This document shows, in pieces, positions 1 through 9,359 of a stretch of DNA of 64,000 nucleotides. The number at the start of each line of letters is the position of its first letter. Within the stretch, counting starts at the first letter, position 1. The position numbers and the translations under genes are program-made. The stretch is from Crossiella sp. SN42 (GTDB lineage Bacteria; Actinomycetota; Actinomycetes; Mycobacteriales; Pseudonocardiaceae): NCBI RefSeq assembly GCF_023897065.1, contig NZ_JAMHIV010000014.1, forward strand, positions 62,001 through 126,000, written 5' to 3'. The notes under the pieces were generated by a model. That model was not told the origin of the DNA. It ran no database searches and worked only from the letters and a program-made list of their open reading frames with translations.

Positions 1-19
1 GCGGCGAGGAGGCACGGGG

Positions 20-2653
20 ATGCGCACAGGTGAGCCGCTGGTCCTGGACCTGCACGAGGTCCGGGCCGGGGCGGGGGAGCTGGTCGGGGGCAAGGCCGCC
101 AACCTGGGGGAGATGATCGGCGCGGAGCTGCCGGTGCCGGAGGGGTTCGTGCTGACCACGCACGCCTACCGCGCGGTGGCCGACCCGCTGGACCTGACCG
201 GCGCCGCCGAGGACCCGGCGGCCGCGCGGGAGCTGGTCAGAACCGCGCCGGTGCCGGTCGATTTGGTGGAGCTGATCGCCACCGCCTACGGGCGGCTCGG
301 CCTGGACGTGCCGGTCGCGGTGCGTTCCTCGGCCACCGCGGAGGACCTGCCCTTCGCCAGTTTCGCCGGGCAGCAGGACACCTACCTCAACGTGGTCGGC
401 GCCAAGGCGCTGCTGGAGGCGGTCCGCCGCTGCTGGGCCTCGTTGTGGACCGACCGCGCGGTCAGCTACCGGGAGACCAACGGGATCGAGCACGCCACCG
501 TGCGGCTCGCGGTGGTGGTGCAGCGGATGGTGGAGGCCGAGGTCGCCGGGGTGATGTTCACCGCCAACCCGGTCACCGGCCGCCGCGACGAGATGGTGGT
601 GGACGCCAGTCCCGGGCTCGGCGAGGCGGTGGTCTCCGGCTCGGTCAACCCGGACCACTTCGTGCTCGACGGCCACACCGGCGCGGTCAGACAGACCAGG
701 CTGGGCGACAAGCTGGTGGTCATCCGCGCCAAGGCCGGCGGGGGTACCGAGGAGCACACCCGGGGACTGCCCGATGACCAAGCATGCCTGTCCCCGGGAC
801 AGCTGCGTGACCTGGTGACCCTGGGACGGCGGGTGCAGCAGCACTACGGCGCGCCGCAGGACACCGAGTGGGCCATCGACGCGCACGGCACGCTCTGGCT
901 CACCCAGGCCAGGCCGATCACCACGCTGTTCCCGTTGCCGCGCACGGACAAGCCGGGGCTGCGGGTGTACTTCAACGGCAGCGTCGCGCAGGGCGTGTAC
1001 CGGCCGCTCACCCCGGCGGGAGTGGCCGGGCTGCGGCTGGCCACCGGCGGGATCGCGGCCGCCGTCGGCTTCCGCGTGCCGGATCCGAAGGCGGGGCCGC
1101 CGCTGCTGGCCGAGTCCGCGGGCCGGCTGTTCTTCGACGTCACCCCGGTGGTGCGCAGCACGGTCGGCCGCAAGATCATGCCCAACGTGCTGGACCTGAT
1201 GGAGGCCCGCTCCGCGCAGGTGATGCGCGGCCTGTTCGCCGACGAGCGGCTCAGCGTCACCCAGCGTTCGCCGTGGCGGTTCCTGCGGGTGCTGGCCAGG
1301 ATCGCCCGGCGCACGCACGCGCCGGTCGCCATCCTCGGCGCGCTGCGCGACCCGGCGAAGGCCAGGGACCGGGCGCACCGGACCGCGGCCGAGATCGAGC
1401 GCCTGCTCACCGTCTCCGGCAAGCTCACCCACGTCCAGCGGCTGGCCTTCGTCGAGTCGGCCATGCCGGCGGTCACCGCACCCAGGGTGGCCCGGATCAT
1501 GCCGCTGGTGCCGACCGGGTTCGTGCTCACCGCGCTGGCCGGGAAGCTGCTCGGCAAGGACGGCGAGCAGGACGAGCTGCGGGTGGTGCTGCGCGGCATC
1601 CCGCACAACCCCACCACCGAGATGGACCTGGACCTGTGGCGGCTGGCCACGGCCATCCGCGCCGACCCGGTGGCCGTCCGCGAACTGCTGGACACGCCAC
1701 GGGAGGAGCTGCTGGCCCGTCACCGGGACGGCTCGCTCACCCCGGTCATCCACAGTGGACTGACCGAGTTCCTCGGCCGGTACGGGCACCGCGCGGTCGC
1801 CGAGATCGACCTCGGGGTGCCGCGCTGGTCGGAGGACCCGACGCACGTGCTCGGCGTGCTGGCCAACTACCTGCGCGCCGAACACCCCGGGCTGGCCGCG
1901 GACGCCCAGTTCGCCCGCTCGGTCGCCGAGGCCGAGGCCAAGCTGGCCGAGCTGGTCGCCAGGGTCGGCAGGCGCAGCCGGATCCGGGGACGGCTGCTGC
2001 GGTTCACCCTGGATCGCGTCCGGGGGATCGCCGGGCTGCGCGAGCTGCCCAAGTACCTGCTGGTGCTCACCCTGGCCCGGATGCGCGCGCAGCTGCTGGT
2101 GCTGGGCGAGGAGCTGGCCGGCCGGGGGCTGCTGGCCGCCGCCGAGGACGTGTTCTTCCTGGACACCGAGGAGGTCCGGGCCGCGCTGGGCGGGGCTGAC
2201 CACCGCGAGCTGGTCCGCGAGCGGCGGGCCGGGCACGAGCGCGAGCTGCGGCGCAAGCACCTGCCCAGGGTGCTGCTCTCCGACGGCGCGGAACCCGAGG
2301 CCGAGGCGCTGGCCGGCGCCGAACAGGTCGAGGGCGCGCTCACCGGCACCGCGGCCTCGGCCGGGTCGGTCACCGGCATCGCCAGGGTGGTGCTGGACCC
2401 GACCGGCGCGCACCTGGAACCCGGCGAGATCCTCATCGCGCCCTCCACCGACCCCGGCTGGACCCCGCTGTTCCTCACCGCGGGCGGCCTGGTGATGGAG
2501 ATGGGCGGACCCAACTCGCACGGCGCGGTGGTGGCCCGCGAGTACGGCATCCCGGCCGTGGTGGGGGTGTCCGGGGCGACCGCCCGGATCAGCTCCGGCC
2601 AGCGGGTCACGGTGAACGGCTCCAGCGGCCAGGTCACCCTCGACGAGATGTGA
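20..2653 (+). CDS. Rifampicin phosphotransferase-like PEP-synthase-family enzyme
   Basis: The 877-residue protein has the three-part layout of rifampicin phosphotransferases. An N-terminal ATP-grasp half carries GGKAANLGEM near residue 25, VRSSATAEDLPFASFAGQ near 105 and an AGVMFTANPVTG segment near 180. A variable middle domain follows. A C-terminal swivelling domain carries GGPNSHGAVVAREYGIPAVV with the phospho-carrier His at about residue 834. Family members transfer the beta-phosphate of ATP to rifamycins, and PEP synthases use the same His chemistry on pyruvate. Length and whole-protein pattern fit the antibiotic-modifying branch better than PEP synthase (about 790 residues). The start has a strong GAGGAGG ribosome site at 6-12. 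The real substrate is not shown by the sequence. Confidence 0.78.
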   Translation: MRTGEPLVLDLHEVRAGAGELVGGKAANLGEMIGAELPVPEGFVLTTHAYRAVADPLDLTGAAEDPAAARELVRTAPVPVDLVELIATAYGRLGLDVPVAVRSSATAEDLPFASFAGQQDTYLNVVGAKALLEAVRRCWASLWTDRAVSYRETNGIEHATVRLAVVVQRMVEAEVAGVMFTANPVTGRRDEMVVDASPGLGEAVVSGSVNPDHFVLDGHTGAVRQTRLGDKLVVIRAKAGGGTEEHTRGLPDDQACLSPGQLRDLVTLGRRVQQHYGAPQDTEWAIDAHGTLWLTQARPITTLFPLPRTDKPGLRVYFNGSVAQGVYRPLTPAGVAGLRLATGGIAAAVGFRVPDPKAGPPLLAESAGRLFFDVTPVVRSTVGRKIMPNVLDLMEARSAQVMRGLFADERLSVTQRSPWRFLRVLARIARRTHAPVAILGALRDPAKARDRAHRTAAEIERLLTVSGKLTHVQRLAFVESAMPAVTAPRVARIMPLVPTGFVLTALAGKLLGKDGEQDELRVVLRGIPHNPTTEMDLDLWRLATAIRADPVAVRELLDTPREELLARHRDGSLTPVIHSGLTEFLGRYGHRAVAEIDLGVPRWSEDPTHVLGVLANYLRAEHPGLAADAQFARSVAEAEAKLAELVARVGRRSRIRGRLLRFTLDRVRGIAGLRELPKYLLVLTLARMRAQLLVLGEELAGRGLLAAAEDVFFLDTEEVRAALGGADHRELVRERRAGHERELRRKHLPRVLLSDGAEPEAEALAGAEQVEGALTGTAASAGSVTGIARVVLDPTGAHLEPGEILIAPSTDPGWTPLFLTAGGLVMEMGGPNSHGAVVAREYGIPAVVGVSGATARISSGQRVTVNGSSGQVTLDEM

Positions 2654-2702
2654 TCTGGACCTCACCGGAGAACCGGCCGGGCGCCCGGGACGAACGACCG
2701 GT

Positions 2703-3407
2703 ATGCCCCCAACTGCACGGGTGCGGGAGTGGCCGGTCCGGACTCCCCGCGCACTGGTCGTCCTGTTGCACGGCGGCCGTGAGCACAGCCACGGCCGCCC
2801 GCACCGGGGCCGCCTGACCTACCTGCGGATGCTGCCCTTCGCCAAGGAGCTGCACCGCGCGGGCGAGCGGCACGGCCTGCTGGTCTGGCTGCTGCGCTAC
2901 CGCTTCCGCGGCTGGAACGCCCCCGAGCTGGACGCCGTCGCGGACGCCCGCTGGGCGCTCGCCCAGGCGCGGCAACGGCATCCGGGAGTGCCGGTGGTGC
3001 TCGTCGGCCACTCCATGGGCGGCCGGGCCGCGCTGCGGGTGGCCGACGATCCCGCGGTGCGCGGGGTCGCGGCGCTCGCGCCCTGGCTGCCTGCCGGCGA
3101 GCCGGTGGCCGACCTGGCCAGCACCTCGGTGCTCATCGCGCACGGGGACCGGGAGCGGTGGACCGATCCGAGGCTGTCCTTCGAGTACGCGGTGCGGGCC
3201 AGGGACCGGGCGGAGCGGGTCTGCCGGTTCGACGTGCACGGCGACAACCACGCCATGCTGCGCCGCGCGGCCGAGTGGACGGCGTTGGTGCGCCGGTTCG
3301 TCTTCGGCGTCCTGAGGATCGGTCCCTGGGACAGCGAACTGGCCAGGGCGTTCGCCCTGCCTGCGCCGGACGGGCTGCGCGTGCCGCTGGCGGGGGTGCG
3401 GGCGTGA
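2703..3407 (+). CDS. Alpha/beta hydrolase, first gene of lipid operon
   Basis: This is a 234-residue alpha/beta hydrolase. The nucleophile elbow is GHSMGG (Ser near residue 102), preceded by LLHGGREHS, which fits the oxyanion strand, and followed by an acid and a late His (DVHGDNHAML). No signal peptide is seen, so it is probably cytosolic. It lies 49 bp after the phosphotransferase-like gene and overlaps the next gene by four bases, so it heads the operon of flavin oxidoreductase, DUF1365 protein and methyltransferase. An acyl ester or thioester substrate would suit that setting, but this is inference. No clear ribosome site precedes the ATG, so a slightly different start is possible. Confidence 0.8.
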   Translation: MPPTARVREWPVRTPRALVVLLHGGREHSHGRPHRGRLTYLRMLPFAKELHRAGERHGLLVWLLRYRFRGWNAPELDAVADARWALAQARQRHPGVPVVLVGHSMGGRAALRVADDPAVRGVAALAPWLPAGEPVADLASTSVLIAHGDRERWTDPRLSFEYAVRARDRAERVCRFDVHGDNHAMLRRAAEWTALVRRFVFGVLRIGPWDSELARAFALPAPDGLRVPLAGVRA

Positions 3408-4666
3408 GCCGGGCCAGCGTCGCCGTCATCGGCGCGGGGGTGGCCGGGCTGACCGCCGCCTACCTGCTGCAACGCCGCTTCGAGGTCACCCTGTTCGAGA
3501 AGGAGGACCGGCTCGGCGGGCACGCGCACACCCACGACCTGCCCACCCCCGACGGCAGGCTGGCCGCGGTGGACAGCGGGTTCATCGTGCACAACGAGCG
3601 GACCTATCCGAACCTGCTGCGGCTGTTCCGCGAGCTGGACGTGGCCACCCAGGACTCGGAGATGTCGATGAGCGTCTCCTGCGCGGGCTGCGGCCTGGAG
3701 TACGCGGGCGCGCGGCGGCTGCCCGGCCTGTTCGCCCAGCCCGGCAACCTGGGCAACCCGCGCTACCTGCGGATGCTGGCCGAGGTCAAGCGCTTCCACC
3801 GGCACGCGCGGCGGCTGCTGGCCGATGAGGACACCTGGGACGTCACCCTGGGCGCGTTCCTGGCCATCGGCGGCTACTCGCGCTACTTCGTCGAGCACTT
3901 CATGCTGCCGGTGGTCTCCGCGGTCTGGTCGGCGGGGCCGGAGCTCAGCCGCCAGTACCCGGCCCGCTACCTGTTCGAGTTCCTGCGCAACCACGGCCTG
4001 CTCTCCGTCGGCGGCAGCCACCAGTGGCGCACCGTGACCGGCGGCTCCCGGTCCTATGTGGAGCGTGCGGCGAAGAACCTGGCCGCGGTGCGCACCACCA
4101 CCCCGGTGCGCGCGGTGCACCGCGGCCCGGACGGCGTGCTGGTCCGGGACGCCGACGACGAGCTGTACCCCTTCGACCGGGTGGTGCTGGCCACCCACGC
4201 CGACCAGGCGCTGGCCCTGCTGGCCGAGCCGAGCCCGGCCGAGCGGGCGGTGCTGGGCGCGTTCCGCTACTCCCGCAACGAGACCTGGCTGCACACCGAC
4301 CCCGGCGTGCTGCCGCGTAGCGCCGCGGCCAGGGCGGCCTGGAACCTCCGCAAGCCCTCCTGCGCACCCGGCGGCGGCCCGGTGCTGGTCAGCTACCACA
4401 TGAACCGGCTGATGCGGCTGGCCGAACCACTGGACTACCTGGTCACCCTCAACGCCGCCGAGGCCGTCCCCGAGCACGCGGTGCTGGCCAAGATGGTCTA
4501 CGAGCACCCGGTCTACGCGCCGGAGTCCGTTGCGGCGCAACAACGTCTGCCCGAGCTGAACACCGGGGTGAGCGCGTTCGCCGGGGCCTACCACGGCTGG
4601 GGCTTCCACGAGGACGGCTGCGCCGCCGGGGTGCGCGCCGCGCTGGCGCTGGGCGTGCGCTGGTGA
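3404..4666 (+). CDS. FAD-dependent amine-oxidase-family oxidoreductase
   Basis: The 420-residue protein starts at a GTG overlapping the preceding stop. It opens directly with a Rossmann FAD motif (VAVIGAGVAGLTAAYLL), then an acidic strand end (LFEKEDRLGGHAHT). This is typical of flavin amine oxidase or desaturase-like enzymes. An upstream in-frame start at 3158 would bury the FAD motif and overlap the hydrolase, so it was rejected. Genes of this family sit beside DUF1365 and cyclopropane-synthase genes in many bacteria. In Rhodobacter a related flavoprotein acts in furan fatty acid formation. A role in oxidising or desaturating membrane acyl chains is therefore likely, but the exact reaction is inference. 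Confidence 0.85.
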   Translation: MSRASVAVIGAGVAGLTAAYLLQRRFEVTLFEKEDRLGGHAHTHDLPTPDGRLAAVDSGFIVHNERTYPNLLRLFRELDVATQDSEMSMSVSCAGCGLEYAGARRLPGLFAQPGNLGNPRYLRMLAEVKRFHRHARRLLADEDTWDVTLGAFLAIGGYSRYFVEHFMLPVVSAVWSAGPELSRQYPARYLFEFLRNHGLLSVGGSHQWRTVTGGSRSYVERAAKNLAAVRTTTPVRAVHRGPDGVLVRDADDELYPFDRVVLATHADQALALLAEPSPAERAVLGAFRYSRNETWLHTDPGVLPRSAAARAAWNLRKPSCAPGGGPVLVSYHMNRLMRLAEPLDYLVTLNAAEAVPEHAVLAKMVYEHPVYAPESVAAQQRLPELNTGVSAFAGAYHGWGFHEDGCAAGVRAALALGVRW

Positions 4667-5385
4667 CCGCGCTCTACGACGCCGAGGTGGTGCACGTGCG
4701 GCGGGAACGGGTGCACCGGGTGTTGCGGCACAAGGTTTACCTGTGGCTGGTCGACCTGGATCAGCTGCCCCGGCTGCCCTGGTGGCTGCGCCCGTTCGCC
4801 CGGTTCGAGGCCCGCGACCACCTGGGCTCGCCGGCGCGGACGATCAGGGCCAATGTGACCGATTTCCTGGCTGGGCGCGGAATAGAGCTGCGCGGCGGCC
4901 GGGTTGTCATGATGGCGAACGCACGGCTGCTCGGGCACGTGTTCAACCCGATCAGTGTCTTCTGGTGCCACCGCGAGGACGGTGCACTGGAGTGCGTGCT
5001 GGCCGAGGTGCACAACACCTACGGCGAACGACACTGCTACGTGCTGCACCCCGACGAGGACGGACGGGTTCAGGTGGACAAGGACTTCTACGTCTCCCCG
5101 TTCCTGCCCGTGGCCGGCCGCTACCAGATGCGGATCAGCCGACCGGGGGAGCGGGTAGCGGTCACGATCACCTTGCGCCAGCAGGGGAAACCCCCGTTCG
5201 TGGCAACCTTGCGCGGCCGGCGGCGTCCGGTCACTCCCGGTGTGCTGCTCGGTCTGCTGCTGCGGCGACCACTGCTCACCTATCGAGTGAGCGCGTTGAT
5301 CCGGTGGCACGGCATAGCGCTGTGGCTGCGCCGGGTACCCGTGGTCCGCCGGCTCGCGCACGTTCCCCAGGAGGGCATCCAGTGA
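4663..5385 (+). CDS. DUF1365 family protein
   Basis: The 240-residue protein begins at a GTG overlapping the oxidoreductase stop by four bases. Recognised DUF1365 features are VHVRRERVHRVLRHKVYLWL at the N-terminus, the central LGHVFNPISVFWCH, AEVHNTYGERHCYVL, and KDFYVSPFLPVAGRY. The family has no settled biochemical role. It nearly always occurs with an FAD amine oxidase and a Cfa-type methyltransferase, exactly as here, so it probably takes part in the same acyl-chain modification. No export signal is visible. Confidence 0.85.
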   Translation: MTALYDAEVVHVRRERVHRVLRHKVYLWLVDLDQLPRLPWWLRPFARFEARDHLGSPARTIRANVTDFLAGRGIELRGGRVVMMANARLLGHVFNPISVFWCHREDGALECVLAEVHNTYGERHCYVLHPDEDGRVQVDKDFYVSPFLPVAGRYQMRISRPGERVAVTITLRQQGKPPFVATLRGRRRPVTPGVLLGLLLRRPLLTYRVSALIRWHGIALWLRRVPVVRRLAHVPQEGIQ

Positions 5386-6638
5386 CGACACTATCCGCCG
5401 GTCCAGACGCGCGAGCCGGGCTTGGCCGCCCGGCGGCGGACCGCTGGCCCGGACTGGCCACGCCGCCGGAGTCCCCGCTGCGCGCGTGGGTGGCCGAACG
5501 CCTGTTCCGGCACGCGGTGCGCGAGCTGCCGGTGCGGGTGCTGCTGGCAGGCGGCGAGCGCCTCGGCGCGGGTGGCCCGGCCGCGCCGGTCATGCGCGTG
5601 CTGCGGCCGAGGGACTTCTTCCACCGGCTCGGCGCGGACGCCAAGATCGGCTTCGGCGAGTCCTACCTGGCCGGTGACTGGACCGCCTCCGAACTGGCCG
5701 ACCTGCTCACCCCGTTCGCCGCCCGGATGGCCCGGCTGGTCCCGCGCCCGCTGCAGGTGCTGCGGCGCTGGGTGGACCGCGCCCAGCCCAACGCGGAGAA
5801 GAACACCGTGAACGGCGCGCGGAAGAATATTCACCGGCACTACGACCTGTCGAACGAGCTGTTCAGCCTGTTCCTGGACCCCAGCATGACCTACTCCTCG
5901 GCCTGGTTCGCCGGCGAGGAGGACCTGGAGCAGGCCCAGCTGCGCAAGATCGACGGCATCCTGGACTACGCCGGGGTCAGGCCGGGCACCCGGCTGCTGG
6001 AGATCGGCACCGGCTGGGGCGCGCTGGCCATCCGGGCCGCCCGGCGCGGCGCCCAGGTCACCTCGCTGACCATCTCACCGGAGCAGAAACGGCTGGCCGA
6101 GCAGCGCATCGCCGAGGCCGGGCTGAGCGAGCGGATCACCGTGCGGCTGCAGGACTACCGGGAGGCCGAGGGCGGCTACGACGCGGTGGTCAGCGTGGAG
6201 ATGATCGAGGCGGTCGGCCGGGAGTACTGGCCGGTGTACTTCCGCACGCTGAGCAGGCTGACCCGGCCCGGCGGGCGGGTGGCGATCCAGGCGATCACCA
6301 TGCCGCACGAGCGGATGCTGGCCACCAGCGACAGCTACACCTGGATCCACAAGTACATCTTCCCCGGCGGCCTGCTCCCGTCCCTGGAGTCCATCGGGCG
6401 CAACGTGCGCGAGGACACCGAGCTGACCGGCGCCGGCCGCAGACCGCTGGGCCCGCACTACGCGCGGACCCTGCGGCTGTGGCGGGAACGGTTCCTGGCG
6501 AACTGGCCGCGGATCGAGCAGCTCGGCTTCGACCGCACGTTCCGCCGGATGTGGGAGTTCTACCTGGCCTACTCCGAGGCCGGGTTCCGCTCCGGCTACC
6601 TCAACGTGTGGCAGATCGCCTTGTCCCGCAAGGGTTAG
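5382..6638 (+). CDS. Cyclopropane-fatty-acyl-phospholipid synthase-like methyltransferase
   Basis: The start is taken as the GTG overlapping the DUF1365 stop, giving 418 residues. An N-terminal lipid-binding region is followed by the family signature NIHRHYDLSNELFSLFLDP, then MTYSSAWF. The SAM-binding motif I is LLEIGTGWGALAIRAA. The enzyme should transfer a methyl or methylene group from SAM to a double bond of membrane phospholipid acyl chains. It is last in the four-gene forward operon, and its stop overlaps the stop of the opposing peroxiredoxin gene by four bases. Confidence 0.88.
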   Translation: MTTLSAGPDARAGLGRPAADRWPGLATPPESPLRAWVAERLFRHAVRELPVRVLLAGGERLGAGGPAAPVMRVLRPRDFFHRLGADAKIGFGESYLAGDWTASELADLLTPFAARMARLVPRPLQVLRRWVDRAQPNAEKNTVNGARKNIHRHYDLSNELFSLFLDPSMTYSSAWFAGEEDLEQAQLRKIDGILDYAGVRPGTRLLEIGTGWGALAIRAARRGAQVTSLTISPEQKRLAEQRIAEAGLSERITVRLQDYREAEGGYDAVVSVEMIEAVGREYWPVYFRTLSRLTRPGGRVAIQAITMPHERMLATSDSYTWIHKYIFPGGLLPSLESIGRNVREDTELTGAGRRPLGPHYARTLRLWRERFLANWPRIEQLGFDRTFRRMWEFYLAYSEAGFRSGYLNVWQIALSRKG

Positions 6639-7093
6639 GACTGGGTGTGCGCGCGGACGGCGGCCAGCGCCTCGTCCGCGTGCACGTTCATCCGCAGCTC
6701 GCTCTTGATCACCTTGAGCACCCTGCGGTCGGTGCCGATGACGAAGGTGTGCCGCTTGACCGCGAGCGGGCCGAACCGCCGGGCCACGCCGAACTGCTTG
6801 GCCACGGTCCGGTCCACATCGGAGAGCAGCGGGTAGTCGAAGGCGTTGGTCTCGGCGAACTGCCGCTGCTTGTCCACCGGGTCCGCGCTGATCCCGACCC
6901 GCTGCGCGCCGACGGCGGCGAACTCCGCGCCCAGATCGCGGAAGTGGCAGCTCTCCGCGGTGCAGCCCGAGGTCATCGCGGCCGGGTAGAAGAACAGCAC
7001 CACCGGCCCCTCGGCCAGCAGCCCGCTGAGCGTGCGGGGCTTGCCGTCCTGGTCGGGCAGCTCGAAGTCGTCGACGAGGTCTCCGGCGTCCAT
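6635..7093 (-). CDS. bcp: BCP-type thioredoxin-dependent peroxiredoxin
   Basis: The 152-residue protein has a thioredoxin-fold peroxiredoxin core. Peroxidatic Cys is at about 44 in TSGCTAESCHF, and a second Cys lies five residues later, the usual atypical 2-Cys BCP/PrxQ arrangement. It reduces hydrogen and organic peroxides using thioredoxin. It is the last gene of a reverse-strand operon with a DUF1295 membrane protein and a Cfa-like methyltransferase. A role in removing lipid peroxides would fit, but that is inference. The GTP-type PTPG loop is replaced by AAMTSG. Confidence 0.88.
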   Translation of the reverse strand: MDAGDLVDDFELPDQDGKPRTLSGLLAEGPVVLFFYPAAMTSGCTAESCHFRDLGAEFAAVGAQRVGISADPVDKQRQFAETNAFDYPLLSDVDRTVAKQFGVARRFGPLAVKRHTFVIGTDRRVLKVIKSELRMNVHADEALAAVRAHTQS

Positions 7094-7105
7094 GGGGTTC
7101 CTTCC

Positions 7106-7894
7106 TCAGACCTTCTTGGGCGGCAACGGGAAGAACCCGCTGGTCCGCCGCACGTAGTCACGGTATCCCGGCCGGGAGTCCAGCAGGTGCCGCTCCAGCA
7201 GCGCCTTGCCGGTCCGCTTGGTCAGAACGTAGGTCATCAGCAGCGGGGACAGCACGGTGGCCGCCCCGAGCCAGCTGTGGCAGGCCAGCAGGTACAGCCC
7301 CCACCAGACCGCGGCGTCGCCGAAGTAGTTGGGGTGCCTGGTGAACCGCCACAACCCGCGGTCCATGACCCGGCCCTTGTTGGCCGGATCGGCCTTGAAC
7401 CGGGCCAGCTGCCGGTCGCCAATGGCCTCGAAGCCGAACCCGGCCAGCCAGACCAGCACACCGAGCACGGTCAGCGGCGCCAGCTCGGGCCGGACGTACT
7501 GCGCGGCCTGCACCGGCAGCGAGACGAACCACAGCACCGCGCCCTGCGGCAGGTAGACCCGGGTTACCAGGTGCGCCAACGGGTTTCCGGCGGCCCTGGC
7601 CATCAGCTCGACGTAACGCTTGTCCTCCGGCTGGCCCAGGTTGCGGCGCAGGATGTGCCAGGCCAGCCGCAGCCCCCACACCACGGTCAGCCCGGTGACC
7701 AGCACCCGCTGCCACAGCACGCCGTGCCCGGCCGAGAGCGCGAAGCTCACCAGCGCGACCGCCGCGAACCCCGCGCCCCAGAACGAGTCGATGATGTCGT
7801 ACCGCCGCCGGGCCACCGAGACACCGAAGGTGATCGACAGCAGGACGACCAGGACGCCAAGGGAGATCAGCAGGTTGAGCGCGAACGGGCTCAT
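7106..7894 (-). CDS. DUF1295 steroid 5-alpha-reductase-like membrane protein
   Basis: This 262-residue integral membrane protein starts at the ATG at 7894, which overlaps the stop of the upstream methyltransferase. Several hydrophobic segments precede a C-terminal block, RFTRHPNYFGDAAVWWGLYL, typical of DUF1295 and steroid 5-alpha-reductase or isoprenylcysteine methyltransferase-like proteins. A longer reading frame runs upstream, but its first 49 residues are a shadow of the methyltransferase. In this setting it probably reduces or modifies a lipid in the membrane. The family substrate is not firmly known. Confidence 0.85.
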   Translation of the reverse strand: MSPFALNLLISLGVLVVLLSITFGVSVARRRYDIIDSFWGAGFAAVALVSFALSAGHGVLWQRVLVTGLTVVWGLRLAWHILRRNLGQPEDKRYVELMARAAGNPLAHLVTRVYLPQGAVLWFVSLPVQAAQYVRPELAPLTVLGVLVWLAGFGFEAIGDRQLARFKADPANKGRVMDRGLWRFTRHPNYFGDAAVWWGLYLLACHSWLGAATVLSPLLMTYVLTKRTGKALLERHLLDSRPGYRDYVRRTSGFFPLPPKKV

Positions 7895-9174
7895 CCGGCG
7901 ATCCCCGCGGCGAGCAGTTGCTCCCGGGTGTCCGGCATGCCGCTGGTCCCGGCCGCGGTGGGCCGGACCGCGAGGATCTGGTCCACGCCCATCCGGTTCT
8001 CCGCGAAGGCCAGCGCCCCGCCCGCCAGGTAGAGCCGCCACACCCGAGCCTGCCCGGCACCGACCAGCCGGACGAACTCGTCCCAGCGCCGCTCCAGAGT
8101 GTCCGCCCAGGCGAGCACCGAACGCACGTAGTGCTCGCGCAGCGCCTGCACGTCCCGCACCTCAAAACCGGCCTGCGCCAAGGCATCCACCGTCTGCCCG
8201 ACCGGTCGCATGGTCATGTCCGGCGCCACGTAGCGCTCGATGAAGGCCCCGCCACCGGGCGCCACCGCGCCGCGCGACATCTGCTGCAACAGCAGCCGCC
8301 CCTCGGGCCGGGTCATCCGGAACAGCGTCGCGGCGTAGGTGGCGTAGTTGACCGCGCCCACGTGCTCGCCCATCTCGATCGAGGCCACCGCGTCAAAAGG
8401 CTCACCGGCCAGCTCCCGGTAGTCCCGCACCCGCACCTCGACCAGCTCACCCAGCCCCCGCTCGACGATCCGCTCCCGCACGAACTCACCCTGCCGCGCC
8501 GACAACGTGATCCCCGTGGCCCGGACGCCGTAGTGCTCGGCCGCGAACAGGATCAACGACCCCCACCCGCACCCGACGTCCAACAGCCGCATTCCCGGCC
8601 GCAGCCCCAGTTTCCGGCACACCAGGTCGAGCTTGTCCCGCTGCGCGTCGGCATGGGAGTAGGTGGCGGCGTCCGAGGTCCAGTACCCACACGAGTAGGC
8701 CAGCCGCGGATCCAGCAACGCCTGGTAGAACTCGTTCCCCAGGTCGTAGTGATGCGCCACCGCCGCCCGGTCCCGGCCCTTGGTGTGCACCCGGCCCCGC
8801 AGCCGAGCCTCCTCCGCAGGCGGTTCCGGCCGCCATCCCAGTACGCCCAGCCGGGCTGCTGCCAGCGCCGCCCGGCTCCGTTGCCGCAAACCGATCCGCA
8901 CCCGCCCGCGCTCCCGCGCCCAGGCCCATGCCCGTCGCAAGCCGTCGTGGAGATCGCCTTCGACGTCGATCTCGCCGGCTACGAACGCCCGCGCGAAGCC
9001 CAGCTCCGACGGGTCCCACACCAGCCGCCGCAACCCCATCGGTGACCGCAACACCACTACCGGTCCGTCGGGTGGGCCGGTCTCGCTGCCGTCCCAGGCC
9101 CGGATGCGGACGGGCGACTCCGCTCCCAGGACATCCGCCAGCAGGTTGCCCAGGGTTGTTGCCACGTCCGTCAT
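7891..9174 (-). CDS. Second Cfa-like SAM-dependent methyltransferase
   Basis: The 427-residue protein starts at the ATG at 9174, with GGAGGT seven bases upstream. A longer upstream frame is Pro/Thr-rich and lacks support. Signatures are AVAHHYDLGNEFYQALLDP, LAYSCGYW and the SAM motif LLDVGCGWGSLILFAAEHYG. It is clearly the same fold as the methyltransferase at 5382-6638 but divergent, so the two probably act on different acyl positions or at different steps. It heads the three-gene reverse operon with DUF1295 and peroxiredoxin, convergent with the forward operon. Confidence 0.87.
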   Translation of the reverse strand: MTDVATTLGNLLADVLGAESPVRIRAWDGSETGPPDGPVVVLRSPMGLRRLVWDPSELGFARAFVAGEIDVEGDLHDGLRRAWAWARERGRVRIGLRQRSRAALAAARLGVLGWRPEPPAEEARLRGRVHTKGRDRAAVAHHYDLGNEFYQALLDPRLAYSCGYWTSDAATYSHADAQRDKLDLVCRKLGLRPGMRLLDVGCGWGSLILFAAEHYGVRATGITLSARQGEFVRERIVERGLGELVEVRVRDYRELAGEPFDAVASIEMGEHVGAVNYATYAATLFRMTRPEGRLLLQQMSRGAVAPGGGAFIERYVAPDMTMRPVGQTVDALAQAGFEVRDVQALREHYVRSVLAWADTLERRWDEFVRLVGAGQARVWRLYLAGGALAFAENRMGVDQILAVRPTAAGTSGMPDTREQLLAAGIAG

Positions 9175-9359
9175 CGCTACCTCCGGTTGGAGTTGAGGGG
9201 GACCGGAAGGGGTTCGCGCGGGGCGGGGATTCGGATCGGTGGATGTGGGCTGGATCACTTGCCGGGGGCGGGGTGGGTGTGCGTGGGTTCGCGTCCGGGC
9301 GGTCGTGCGGCGTTGGTAGGGTGATCCGCATCCCATCCCGGGTGCGGCGGACGTCGCTG

